From Pusillimonas sp. T2 (GTDB lineage Bacteria > Pseudomonadota > Gammaproteobacteria > Burkholderiales > Burkholderiaceae_B), in NCBI RefSeq assembly GCF_002236805.1, contig NZ_NIQA01000001.1:496001-560000 (forward strand): 64,000 nt of DNA, written 5' to 3'. The notes below the pieces were generated by a model. The model saw nothing but the letters and a program-made list of their open reading frames with translations. It made no database searches and was not told the origin of the DNA. Positions 56,697-64,000 of the stretch are shown in pieces. The translations under genes were made by a program, and so were the position numbers. The first letter of the stretch is position 1; each line of letters begins with the position of its first letter.

Positions 56697-58589
56697 ATGT
56701 ACGTTCTCTACGAAGACAGTGGCGCATTCAAGGCTGAAAAAATCTTTTCGCAAAGCGACTCAACCCTGCAGGTCGAGTCCGAAAGCGGAAAACGCAGCAA
56801 AATAAAAGCAGCCCACGTACTGTTCCAATTCGAGCAGCCCGCGCCACAACCCCTCCTGGCTCAGGCGCATGCGCTGGCCGACACGTTGGAAATTGATTTT
56901 TTGTGGGAGTGTGCGCCGCAAGACGAGTTCGAAGCCATTGCCTTTGCACAAGAGTATTTCGGCCACCCACCCTCGGCTACTGAAAAAGCAGCTCTTATTT
57001 TTGCGCTGAACAGCGCACCGGCCTATTTTCATCGACGCGGTAAGGGTAGATACCGTCCAGCTCCACCTGACATACTCAAAGCCGCTTTGGCCGCCATCGA
57101 AAAAAAGCAAAAACAAGCCGAACAGCAACAAGCCTGGACGGATGAATTGGTTGCAGGTCGACTACCGGAAGACTTGGCCGCTGTTGCACAAAGCTTTTTG
57201 GTCAAGCCCGACAAAAACTCCTTGCAGTGGAAGGCGTTTGATGCGGCCGTCACTCAACTGGGCACAAGCCCCGAAAAATTATTGCTTCAGGTCGGCGCCT
57301 GGCCCAACCCGCTCAAGCTTCACCGCGATCGCTTCTTCGCCACCCACTTCCCGAAGGGGCACGAGCTCAAAACGCTCGATATCCCGCCCGTTGAAGACGA
57401 ACTGCCGTTTGCCGATGTCGAGGCCTACTCAATCGACGACATCACCACGACCGAGGTTGATGATGCCTTGTCAGTCACCCCGATTTCAGCCTCCGAAGTA
57501 CGTATCGGTATCCACATTGCGGCCCCTGGCCTGCTGATCAAGCGCGGCAACGAATTCGACGACATGGCACGCAACCGCATGTCTACGGTTTACATGCCCG
57601 GCCAAAAGGTGTCGATGCTGCCCGAACCGCTGATCCAGGCGTTCTCGCTGGACGCCGGGCAAATCAAACCCGCTTTGTCGCTGTACGTCACGGCCAACCT
57701 CGAGACCGGAGAAGTCAGCGCGACCGAGACCCGCCTTGAGCGCATCAGCGTTAAAGAAAACCTGCGGCACAACTGGCTGGATGCAGATGTGACCGAAGAA
57801 GCGCTGGACACGCCCGAGGCACCGCTGCCCTATGGGCATTGGTTGCGCCCCTTATGGCAGTTTTCGCGACACCTGAACCGCGAACGTGAGGCCGTACGCG
57901 GCAAGCCGGAAAACAACACCCGGACCGAATACTCGTTTTACCTCGAAGGCCCGCCGGACGACCCGGAAAGCATCGTCAAACTGGTGCCGCGCCAACGCAA
58001 CGCGCCGCTTGATCGCCTGGTGGCCGAGTACATGATCCTGACCAATAAACTGTGGGGGGCTTTTATGGCCCAGCATGGCGTGCCCGGCATCTACCGTTCG
58101 CAACAGGCCGGGCGTGTTCGCATGTCGACGCAAGCGCTCCCCCACGAAGCTATCGGCGTGCCCCAGTATGCATGGTGCACCTCGCCTTTGCGACGCTATG
58201 TCGACCTGATCAATCAGGGGCAAATTATCGCCGCAGCACAACATGGCGTATCGGCACGACTGGTTGCGCCCTTCAAGCCCAAAGAAGCCGACCTGTTCGC
58301 CATTATTGGCGCCTTTGATGCGCAGTACGCCGCATGGGGCGAGTTCCAGTCCACCATGGAACGCTATTGGTGCCTGCGTTGGCTGCAACAACAAGGCATT
58401 ACCGAAGTCACCGCCAGCGTACTGCGCGAAGACCTGGTCAGGTTCGATTGTGCGCCCTTAGTAACCCGGGTGGGCGGTCTGCCCGAACTCGAACGCGGTA
58501 CGCAGGTCAAACTGGCAATAACAGGCTACGACGAGCTTTCGCTCGAGATTCATTGCCGCCTTATCGAGACCCTTTCACCGGAGCCATGA
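56697..58589 (+). CDS. RNase II-family ribonuclease (RNB domain)
   Basis: A 630-residue exoribonuclease. The N-terminal half has no clear named domain; the RNB catalytic core starts near residue 240 with SIDDITTTEVDDALSVT, carrying the Asp cluster that binds magnesium, and RMSTVYMPGQKVSMLPE and YAWCTSPLRRYVDLINQ follow. It degrades RNA 3' to 5'. I place the start at 56697 (MYVLYEDSGAF), as the frame beyond it is shared with the preceding esterase region. It overlaps the next gene by four bases. Which RNA it acts on is unknown. Confidence 0.93.
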   Translation: MYVLYEDSGAFKAEKIFSQSDSTLQVESESGKRSKIKAAHVLFQFEQPAPQPLLAQAHALADTLEIDFLWECAPQDEFEAIAFAQEYFGHPPSATEKAALIFALNSAPAYFHRRGKGRYRPAPPDILKAALAAIEKKQKQAEQQQAWTDELVAGRLPEDLAAVAQSFLVKPDKNSLQWKAFDAAVTQLGTSPEKLLLQVGAWPNPLKLHRDRFFATHFPKGHELKTLDIPPVEDELPFADVEAYSIDDITTTEVDDALSVTPISASEVRIGIHIAAPGLLIKRGNEFDDMARNRMSTVYMPGQKVSMLPEPLIQAFSLDAGQIKPALSLYVTANLETGEVSATETRLERISVKENLRHNWLDADVTEEALDTPEAPLPYGHWLRPLWQFSRHLNREREAVRGKPENNTRTEYSFYLEGPPDDPESIVKLVPRQRNAPLDRLVAEYMILTNKLWGAFMAQHGVPGIYRSQQAGRVRMSTQALPHEAIGVPQYAWCTSPLRRYVDLINQGQIIAAAQHGVSARLVAPFKPKEADLFAIIGAFDAQYAAWGEFQSTMERYWCLRWLQQQGITEVTASVLREDLVRFDCAPLVTRVGGLPELERGTQVKLAITGYDELSLEIHCRLIETLSPEP

Positions 58590-59449
58590 GTCGCGTGTGG
58601 GCCATAGAGCGCAAAACATATCTTTACATTGGTATCGCGGCGTCCCTGATTTTGCACGCTGCGGCACTGGCCCTGCGCTTTACCCACACACAGCAACCAA
58701 CCCGCCCACCGGCACAATCGCTCGATGTCACCTTGGTTAACGCGCACACCGAAGCGGCTCCGGTTGCACCGCAGGTGACTGCACAAAACAACCTGAACGC
58801 CGGCGGCAACACGGCAAACAACAACGCCGTAGCCAGCACCCCGTTACCGCGCACCAGCACCGAGGCAGCCGATGAAATCATTCTGGAAGCCATGCGCAAA
58901 CGCCAAGCCGAGCTGGAGGCGCGCCAAGAGCAATTGCTGACCCAGCTTGAGGCCCGCCTGCAGGTCAATACAGCACAACGACCCGATCTGCTGCAGCAAT
59001 CAGATGATCCCGGCCAAGACAACCGTATCCAGGACAGTGCTCTGCTTGCCGCACAAATTGCCGCACTGAAAGAGCGCATCGAACGTTACAACGCACGACC
59101 CAAGCAGCAGTTTGTAGGGCCAGCCGCGCAACAAGCTGCCTATGCGCAGTATGTCGAAGCCTGGCGGCAAAAAATCGAACAGATCGGTACCACGCATTAC
59201 CCACAAGAAGCACGCGGCAAAATCTACGGTACGCTACAGCTCACCACCTACATCAGAAAAGACGGCTCTCTTGAGCGTGTCGAGATCAACAGACCATCGT
59301 CCGAACCGGTACTGAACCTGGCAGCCCGGCGCATTGTGCAACTGGCTGCGCCGTTCCCTCCTTTACCACCCGAAGTCGCAAAAGACCTGGATATTCTGGC
59401 CATTACCCGAACCTGGCACTTCACCAACGACCAACTGATCACCCAATGA
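58586..59449 (+). CDS. TonB-family protein
   Basis: A 287-residue envelope protein: one N-terminal membrane segment (TYLYIGIAASLILHAAALAL, about 10-30), a periplasmic linker with coiled-coil stretch (EIILEAMRKRQAELEARQEQLL), and a C-terminal TonB domain (HYPQEARGKIYGTLQLTTYI, then IVQLAAPFPPLPPEV). TonB proteins pass energy from the inner membrane to outer membrane receptors. No exbBD genes are near. It overlaps the ribonuclease by four bases and aroE by four bases. Confidence 0.9.
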   Translation: MSRVWAIERKTYLYIGIAASLILHAAALALRFTHTQQPTRPPAQSLDVTLVNAHTEAAPVAPQVTAQNNLNAGGNTANNNAVASTPLPRTSTEAADEIILEAMRKRQAELEARQEQLLTQLEARLQVNTAQRPDLLQQSDDPGQDNRIQDSALLAAQIAALKERIERYNARPKQQFVGPAAQQAAYAQYVEAWRQKIEQIGTTHYPQEARGKIYGTLQLTTYIRKDGSLERVEINRPSSEPVLNLAARRIVQLAAPFPPLPPEVAKDLDILAITRTWHFTNDQLITQ

Positions 59450-60321
59450 CTACCCCAGCGCCCCCCATCTCCAACCCTGCACTTCGAAAATTTGCCGTCA
59501 TTGGCAATCCTGTCGCCCATAGCCGTTCACCGTTTATCCATGAGGCGTTTGCCGCTCAAACCGGGGTATCACTGGTCTACGAAAGGTTGTGCGCGCCACT
59601 CGACAATTTTGCGGGCACGGTAAAGCAATTTTTTGACGATGGCGGTGTCGGCCTGAACGTGACTGTCCCGTTTAAAGAACAGGCCTGGCAAATGGCAAAA
59701 GACGGCCTGTCGGAACGCGCCCGCGTTGCCGGTGCAGTCAACACGTTGTGGATGCAAGACGGCCAGCTTAAAGGATGCAACACCGACGGTATCGGGCTAC
59801 TGAACGACCTTGAGCGCCAGGGGCAAAACCTGACCGGGAAACGCATTTTGCTGGTGGGCGCTGGTGGAGCGGCGAAAGGTGTCGCGCTGCCGCTTCTAGA
59901 GGCCGGATGCACCAAACTCCACATTGTCAACAGAACTGTCGAAAAGGCCATGGCCTTGCACGCCGCCATGACGGACGCTGCCCCGACCTATGCCTTGTCC
60001 CTCAGCGCCGGAGGTCTGGACTCGGCCGACGGTCAATGGGATATCGTCATCAATGCGACGTCGAGCAGCATCGACGACAAGGCCCCGGACCTGCCGGGCG
60101 CGCGCTTTGCACCAAACGCCCTTGCCTATGACATGTTCTACGCCACCCGGCCCACAGCATTCATGCGCTGGGCCGAAAGCGCCGGGGCGGCGCACGTCTG
60201 CGACGGGCTGGGTATGCTGGTCGGGCAAGCTGCCGTCAGCTTCCAGATCTGGAATGGCGTGTTGCCCGATGTCGGCCCTGTGCTGATCGCGCTGCGCGCG
60301 CAATTGCACGCCAACCTATAA
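59446..60321 (+). CDS. aroE: Shikimate 5-dehydrogenase
   Basis: A 291-residue NADP-dependent enzyme reducing 3-dehydroshikimate to shikimate. It has NPVAHSRSPFIHEAF, NVTVPFKEQ with catalytic Lys, GCNTDGIGLLNDL, and the nucleotide loop LLVGAGGAAKGV followed by VNRTVEKA. It overlaps the tonB stop and precedes mtgA by 16 bases. aroQ at 53595 acts in the step before. Confidence 0.97.
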   Translation: MTTPAPPISNPALRKFAVIGNPVAHSRSPFIHEAFAAQTGVSLVYERLCAPLDNFAGTVKQFFDDGGVGLNVTVPFKEQAWQMAKDGLSERARVAGAVNTLWMQDGQLKGCNTDGIGLLNDLERQGQNLTGKRILLVGAGGAAKGVALPLLEAGCTKLHIVNRTVEKAMALHAAMTDAAPTYALSLSAGGLDSADGQWDIVINATSSSIDDKAPDLPGARFAPNALAYDMFYATRPTAFMRWAESAGAAHVCDGLGMLVGQAAVSFQIWNGVLPDVGPVLIALRAQLHANL

Positions 60322-60337
60322 GCGGAGCCCCCAGCCA

Positions 60338-61042
60338 ATGTCAAAAGCCAGACTCGCCGGACTCTTTGCACTGCTAGGCCTGTTCGGCCTGCTGCTGTAT
60401 CAGTTCGGCCTGTTTGTCATGGTGGTTTGGCTGAACTTTAACAACCCCAACACCAGCGCCTTCATGCGTGCCACGCTAACCGAACTGCGTGCCGATAACC
60501 CCGATGCCCGAATTGCTTTCGAGTGGGTGCCCTACGACCGTATCAGCCCGAACTTGAAACGCGCCGTCGTGGCGGCCGAAGACGCCAACTTCATGACCCA
60601 CAGCGGCGTCGAATGGGAAGCCATAAAACGCGCCTTCGAATACAACATTCAAATGGCAGACGAAGGCCGCAGCCGGATCCGCGGCGGGTCAACCATCAGC
60701 CAGCAACTGGCAAAAAACCTGTTCCTTTCGAGCGACCGCTCTTACTTGCGTAAAGGGCAAGAGCTTGTCCTGACCTACATGATAGAAGCCGTCATGAGTA
60801 AAGAGCGCATTCTGGAGCTTTACCTGAACATTGCGCAATGGGGCGTCAATGTCTTTGGCGCACAGGCCGCCGCACAACACTACTTCAAACGCGATGCGGC
60901 ACAGCTTGGCAGCGCACAGGCTGCCCGCCTGGCCGCCATGTTGCCCAACCCCGCTTACTACGACCGGCGCGGCAACACCACTTACCTGCAATCGCGCACC
61001 GCCACGCTTACCCGGCGCATGCGTATGGTCGACATTCCGTGA
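60338..61042 (+). CDS. mtgA: Monofunctional biosynthetic peptidoglycan transglycosylase
   Basis: A 234-residue membrane-anchored glycosyltransferase that polymerises lipid II into glycan strands. After an N-terminal membrane helix (LFALLGLFGLLLYQFGLFVMVV) it has VVAAEDANFMTHSGVEW with the catalytic Glu, RGGSTISQQLAKNLFLS and KERILELYLNIAQWG, the family hallmarks. GGAGC lies before the ATG. It follows aroE, as in many relatives. Confidence 0.97.
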   Translation: MSKARLAGLFALLGLFGLLLYQFGLFVMVVWLNFNNPNTSAFMRATLTELRADNPDARIAFEWVPYDRISPNLKRAVVAAEDANFMTHSGVEWEAIKRAFEYNIQMADEGRSRIRGGSTISQQLAKNLFLSSDRSYLRKGQELVLTYMIEAVMSKERILELYLNIAQWGVNVFGAQAAAQHYFKRDAAQLGSAQAARLAAMLPNPAYYDRRGNTTYLQSRTATLTRRMRMVDIP

Positions 61043-61142
61043 ACTGGGCAACAACATACCCACCACCTTATCGTGGCATTACAACGCACGATAGCGCGTC
61101 GTTTGTTAAGCTTACGACTTGGCTTTTTTGATTTGAATCTTC

Positions 61143-62321
61143 ATGCGCACCGCTCGTCGCTATCTTGCCCGCGAAATCAATCGCTCATGTGCCGTTGTCT
61201 TACTGGCACTGCTGGGCTTATTTACCTTTTTTGCGCTCATCGAAGACCTGGAAGACGTCGGCGAAAAATTCACCCTGCTGAACCTGTTTTATCTGCAGGC
61301 GCTGCAAATGCCAACGCGACTCTACGAATTGCTGCCCATAGGCTTGCTGATCGGGGCCATTCTGGCCCTGGCCAGCCTGGCGCAACGCAACGAACTGGTC
61401 ATTTTCCGGGTATCGGGCGTCAGCGGCATGAAGCTCATGCGCATGTTGTGGGTTATTACCATCCCCTGGGTCGTCGGCGCCTTCATCTTGTCTGAAATCG
61501 TTACCCCCGCGGCCGAAATCAAAACAAGCGAAACCACCCTGCAATTACTCGGGCGCGCTGGCGGCGGCCGACTGAACAGCGGCTACTGGTTCAAAGAAGA
61601 AGCCCCGGATAACGGCACGCGTGTGATCAACATTGCTGAATTGAAGCCTAATGGCGGGGTTGGCGGCATTACGCTGTACGAGTTTCGTCACGGCCAAGAA
61701 CTCGCCACATATTCGCAAGCAGTAGACGGCTACTTCGCCGACGGCGCCTTGATCATGAACCAGGTCACCGAAACTGCCGTAAATGCGCAGGCCGTTTCGG
61801 CTCTAGCCGATGCCAAAGTGCCCGACATGCCGGTCACGCAAGTTAATCATATCGAACAGCGCAGCCTGCCCACATCGCTTACGCCCGAACGCCTGATCGC
61901 TCGTATTCTGACACCCGAACGCATGTCAATTTCGGTATTGACCGACTACATCAGCTACCTTGAGTCCAATAACCTGCAAACTGACCGCGAAGTCGTCGCC
62001 CTGTGGCGCAAGCTAGCGTACCCGTTCACCTTGCTGGTCATGATCACCATTGCGGCACCCATTGGCTTTATGCAAACCCGCCGTGGCGGCGTTGGCGGCA
62101 AGGTGTTTGTGGGTATTTTGCTAGGTGTCGGTTTTTTCATGATCAACCAGTTAGCGCTTAACGTCGGCATGCTCGGCAAATGGGCACCCTGGGTCACAGC
62201 CCTCGTCCCCAACATTGCGGCGTTATTGTTGGCCCTTGGCGCGCTTATCTTGATGGAAAACCAGCATAACGTCAGGCGATTCATGGTCAGCCGCAACCCG
62301 TTCAGCCGGCCGGCCCGATGA
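61143..62321 (+). CDS. lptG: Lipopolysaccharide export permease LptG
   Basis: A 392-residue membrane protein of the LptF/LptG family: membrane helices near residues 15-35, 60-85 and 95-120, a periplasmic beta-jellyroll region in the middle, and three helices at the C-terminus ([20 protein letters not shown]). With LptB and LptF it pulls LPS out of the inner membrane. It is assigned LptG rather than LptF by the N-terminus [12 protein letters not shown] and by the C-terminal features; this is fairly but not fully secure. lptF is not next to it. Its stop overlaps apaH. Confidence 0.85.
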   Translation: MRTARRYLAREINRSCAVVLLALLGLFTFFALIEDLEDVGEKFTLLNLFYLQALQMPTRLYELLPIGLLIGAILALASLAQRNELVIFRVSGVSGMKLMRMLWVITIPWVVGAFILSEIVTPAAEIKTSETTLQLLGRAGGGRLNSGYWFKEEAPDNGTRVINIAELKPNGGVGGITLYEFRHGQELATYSQAVDGYFADGALIMNQVTETAVNAQAVSALADAKVPDMPVTQVNHIEQRSLPTSLTPERLIARILTPERMSISVLTDYISYLESNNLQTDREVVALWRKLAYPFTLLVMITIAAPIGFMQTRRGGVGGKVFVGILLGVGFFMINQLALNVGMLGKWAPWVTALVPNIAALLLALGALILMENQHNVRRFMVSRNPFSRPAR

Positions 62322-63151
62322 CCAGACATCACGACATCTGGATGATCGGCGATATTCAGGGGTGCTGTCATGCCCTTGAAGACCTACTCAAGCACCCCGA
62401 CCTGTCGGCCGATAGAAATCGCGAGCTCTGGTTCGCTGGCGACATTGTCAACCGCGGCCCCCGTTCGCTTGAAACCGTACGACACATCATGGGCATGCGG
62501 AAAAAAGCCGTTACCGTGCTGGGCAACCACGACCTAAACCTGCTTGCGGTGGCTGCTGGGGTGCGCAAGCCCGGCAAGTCGGACACCATAGCCGACATCT
62601 TAAAAGCCCCTGATGCCGACGAAATCATTACCTGGCTGCGTCACCGCCCATTAGCGCACCACGCCCACGGTCACCTGCTTGTGCATGCGGGCGTACTGGC
62701 CAAATGGGACGTCGACAAGACCCTGGCGCTGGCCAGCGAAGTCGAGGCCGCACTGCGCTCACCCAACTGGAAGCGCACGCTTGAAAAAATGTATGGTAAC
62801 GAACCAGCCGACTGGCGTGACGACCTGGGCAATAACAAGCGTTTGCGGGTGATTATCAATGCCCTGACGCGGATTCGCATGTGCAATAAAAAAGGGCACA
62901 TGGAGTTCAGCTACAAAAACGCACCCAATGCGTCAACCAACGGCGACCTGATCCCGTGGTTCGACGTACCCAACCGGGCAACGGCCGACCATACCATTGT
63001 CTTCGGACATTGGTCGACGCTGGGTTTGATGATACGACCCGACGCCATTTGTCTGGACACCGGCTGTGTGTGGGGCGGCAAACTTACTGCATTGCGCCTG
63101 CACGATCACAAATTGGTGCAGGTATCGTGCAAACAGGCGCAAAAACCTTAA
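62318..63151 (+). CDS. apaH: Symmetrical bis(5'-nucleosyl)-tetraphosphatase
   Basis: A 277-residue metallophosphatase that splits Ap4A to two ADP. Metal-binding motifs are [28 protein letters not shown] and [14 protein letters not shown], followed by [10 protein letters not shown] and FGHWSTLGL. It overlaps lptG (ATGA) and converges on plsC. Confidence 0.96.
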   Translation: MTRHHDIWMIGDIQGCCHALEDLLKHPDLSADRNRELWFAGDIVNRGPRSLETVRHIMGMRKKAVTVLGNHDLNLLAVAAGVRKPGKSDTIADILKAPDADEIITWLRHRPLAHHAHGHLLVHAGVLAKWDVDKTLALASEVEAALRSPNWKRTLEKMYGNEPADWRDDLGNNKRLRVIINALTRIRMCNKKGHMEFSYKNAPNASTNGDLIPWFDVPNRATADHTIVFGHWSTLGLMIRPDAICLDTGCVWGGKLTALRLHDHKLVQVSCKQAQKP

Positions 63152-63177
63152 ATCGCCAGGCTCAAGCCCGCCGACAA

Positions 63178-63969
63178 TTATGACGTTGGCGCACAAATAA
63201 CCGCATGACGAATTTGCTCGCGCACCAGAGTCGCGACTTCGGCCCGCCCCAAGGGCTGGCTTTCCGATGGCGGAATGGGCGGTAAAAATTCAACCTCGAC
63301 GCGACTGCCTGTTGCGCCCAGCAGCACCCACATATTGCCGACCAAGGTTTGTTCACCCACAAAGGCCAACAAATCGCTACGCTGGGTGCCTTGATAAAAC
63401 CTCAAGGCCACAGGCTGTATGACAACTCCGGCCCGCAGGGGCGGCTCGAACAGGCTGGCGTGAAACGGCAAGACATCGAAACCCGTGCTGGTCGTACCCT
63501 CGGCAAATAACCCCACCACCTGAGCCGTATCGAACATGGCCTGCATTTGCTCGCCGACGCGGCGCACCGAATTGCGCTGGGTGCGATCAATAAACACCGT
63601 ACCCGCCTTATAGACAAGCCAGCCGATAACCGGCCATTTACGGATATCTTGCTTGGCAATGAACGCCACGCAGCGAACGCTGCTGAGGATAAAGATATCT
63701 ATCCAGGACACATGATTAGCGACCCATAGCGCGGAGCCCGTCATGACTGGCTGGCCAATCACCTGAACCTTGACCCCGCATATGGCCATAAGCATGCGAG
63801 ACCACATATTGTTGAGCCGCGACCGCCCTTGCAATCCGACAAGGGGATAAATCGTTGCGACACAAAAAAGGCTGGAAGCCAGCCATAACAGCACAAAGGG
63901 AACTCGGATCAAAAACAGTACTACGCGCAAAATAACCTCTTCAGGATGTTGCACCTTGACCCGGAGCAT
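63178..63969 (-). CDS. plsC: 1-acyl-sn-glycerol-3-phosphate acyltransferase
   Basis: A protein of about 263 residues making phosphatidic acid in the inner membrane. Hydrophobic N-terminal segments precede the H-x4-D motif NHVSWIDIFIL and the FAEGTTS motif; VIQPVALRFY follows. The start is uncertain: the ATG at 63969 has no clear ribosome-binding site, while a TTG at 63930 has AGAGG five bases before it and gives a more usual N-terminus (RVVLFLIRVPFV). The gene may therefore be about 13 residues shorter. Confidence 0.92.
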   Translation of the reverse strand: MLRVKVQHPEEVILRVVLFLIRVPFVLLWLASSLFCVATIYPLVGLQGRSRLNNMWSRMLMAICGVKVQVIGQPVMTGSALWVANHVSWIDIFILSSVRCVAFIAKQDIRKWPVIGWLVYKAGTVFIDRTQRNSVRRVGEQMQAMFDTAQVVGLFAEGTTSTGFDVLPFHASLFEPPLRAGVVIQPVALRFYQGTQRSDLLAFVGEQTLVGNMWVLLGATGSRVEVEFLPPIPPSESQPLGRAEVATLVREQIRHAVICAPTS

Positions 63970-64000
63970 CAAGGTATCGCTGCAGGATAATAGCAGCTGC

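Overview
The window looks like a chromosomal segment of a betaproteobacterium, most likely of the Alcaligenaceae (Bordetella/Pusillimonas type). This is an inference from gene content and order: argC beside erpA, rplM-rpsI, gltX, a class Ia nrdAB next to a lysine/alanine/proline-rich histone H1-like protein, accBC-prmA, and an expansion of orphan substrate-binding proteins. Coding density is high, and about 60 protein genes and one tRNA can be supported.

Layout. (1) 1-5.3 kb is the end of an exopolysaccharide cluster: a truncated polysaccharide deacetylase and a WecG/TagA/CpsF glycosyltransferase on +, facing an SGNH hydrolase - manC - polyprenyl glycosyl-phosphotransferase run on -. (2) 5.5-6.1 kb is a decayed copper nitrite reductase gene (nirK remnant). 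(3) 6.1-17.5 kb is an accessory catabolic region. A six-gene minus-strand operon reads aldehyde dehydrogenase - SDR dehydrogenase - cytoplasmic Cys-type sulfatase - TRAP binding protein, small permease and large permease. Beside it are two LysR regulators, a VanA-like Rieske oxygenase and a second, orphan TRAP binding protein closely related to the first. A 42-bp sequence with the same spacing lies upstream of both the operon and the orphan binding protein, which suggests common control. (4) 17.5-17.9 kb is tRNA-Ser(GGA), next to a short stretch that resembles the leader of a tRNA-targeting integrase with no integrase gene.

(5) 17.9-42.2 kb is mostly core metabolism: ribE-ribD-nrdR-glyA, a PEBP-like protein, tyrS, an M23 peptidase, anmK, an ABC exporter, erpA, argC, rpsI-rplM, a Tat-exported TRAP binding protein with pmbA, darP with an esterase, an orphan NitT/TauT-like binding protein, an alpha/beta hydrolase lacking the usual nucleophile serine, an acyl-CoA-synthetase/GNAT fusion, gltX and a lipoprotein. 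(6) 42.2-48.2 kb has nrdAB behind two NrdR boxes (nrdR itself lies at about 20 kb), the histone H1-like gene and a YggT protein. (7) 48.3-54.6 kb is a minus-strand run: glycine-zipper lipoprotein, PfkB-type kinase, zinc-ribbon protein, prmA, accC-accB, aroQ and a TlpA-like thioredoxin. (8) 54.7-63.2 kb is a plus-strand chain, mpl-yqiA-RNase II-tonB-aroE-mtgA then lptG-apaH, ending at a convergent plsC.

The most interesting part is the 6-17.5 kb region. The genes together suggest uptake of an organic sulfate ester by a TRAP system, removal of sulfate inside the cell, two-step oxidation of an alcohol through an aldehyde to an acid, and possibly a Rieske-type oxygenation or O-demethylation. Both TRAP binding proteins here have Trp where nearly all family members have the carboxylate-binding Arg, which fits a ligand that is not a simple carboxylate. 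The substrate is not known; this is an inference from gene families and context.
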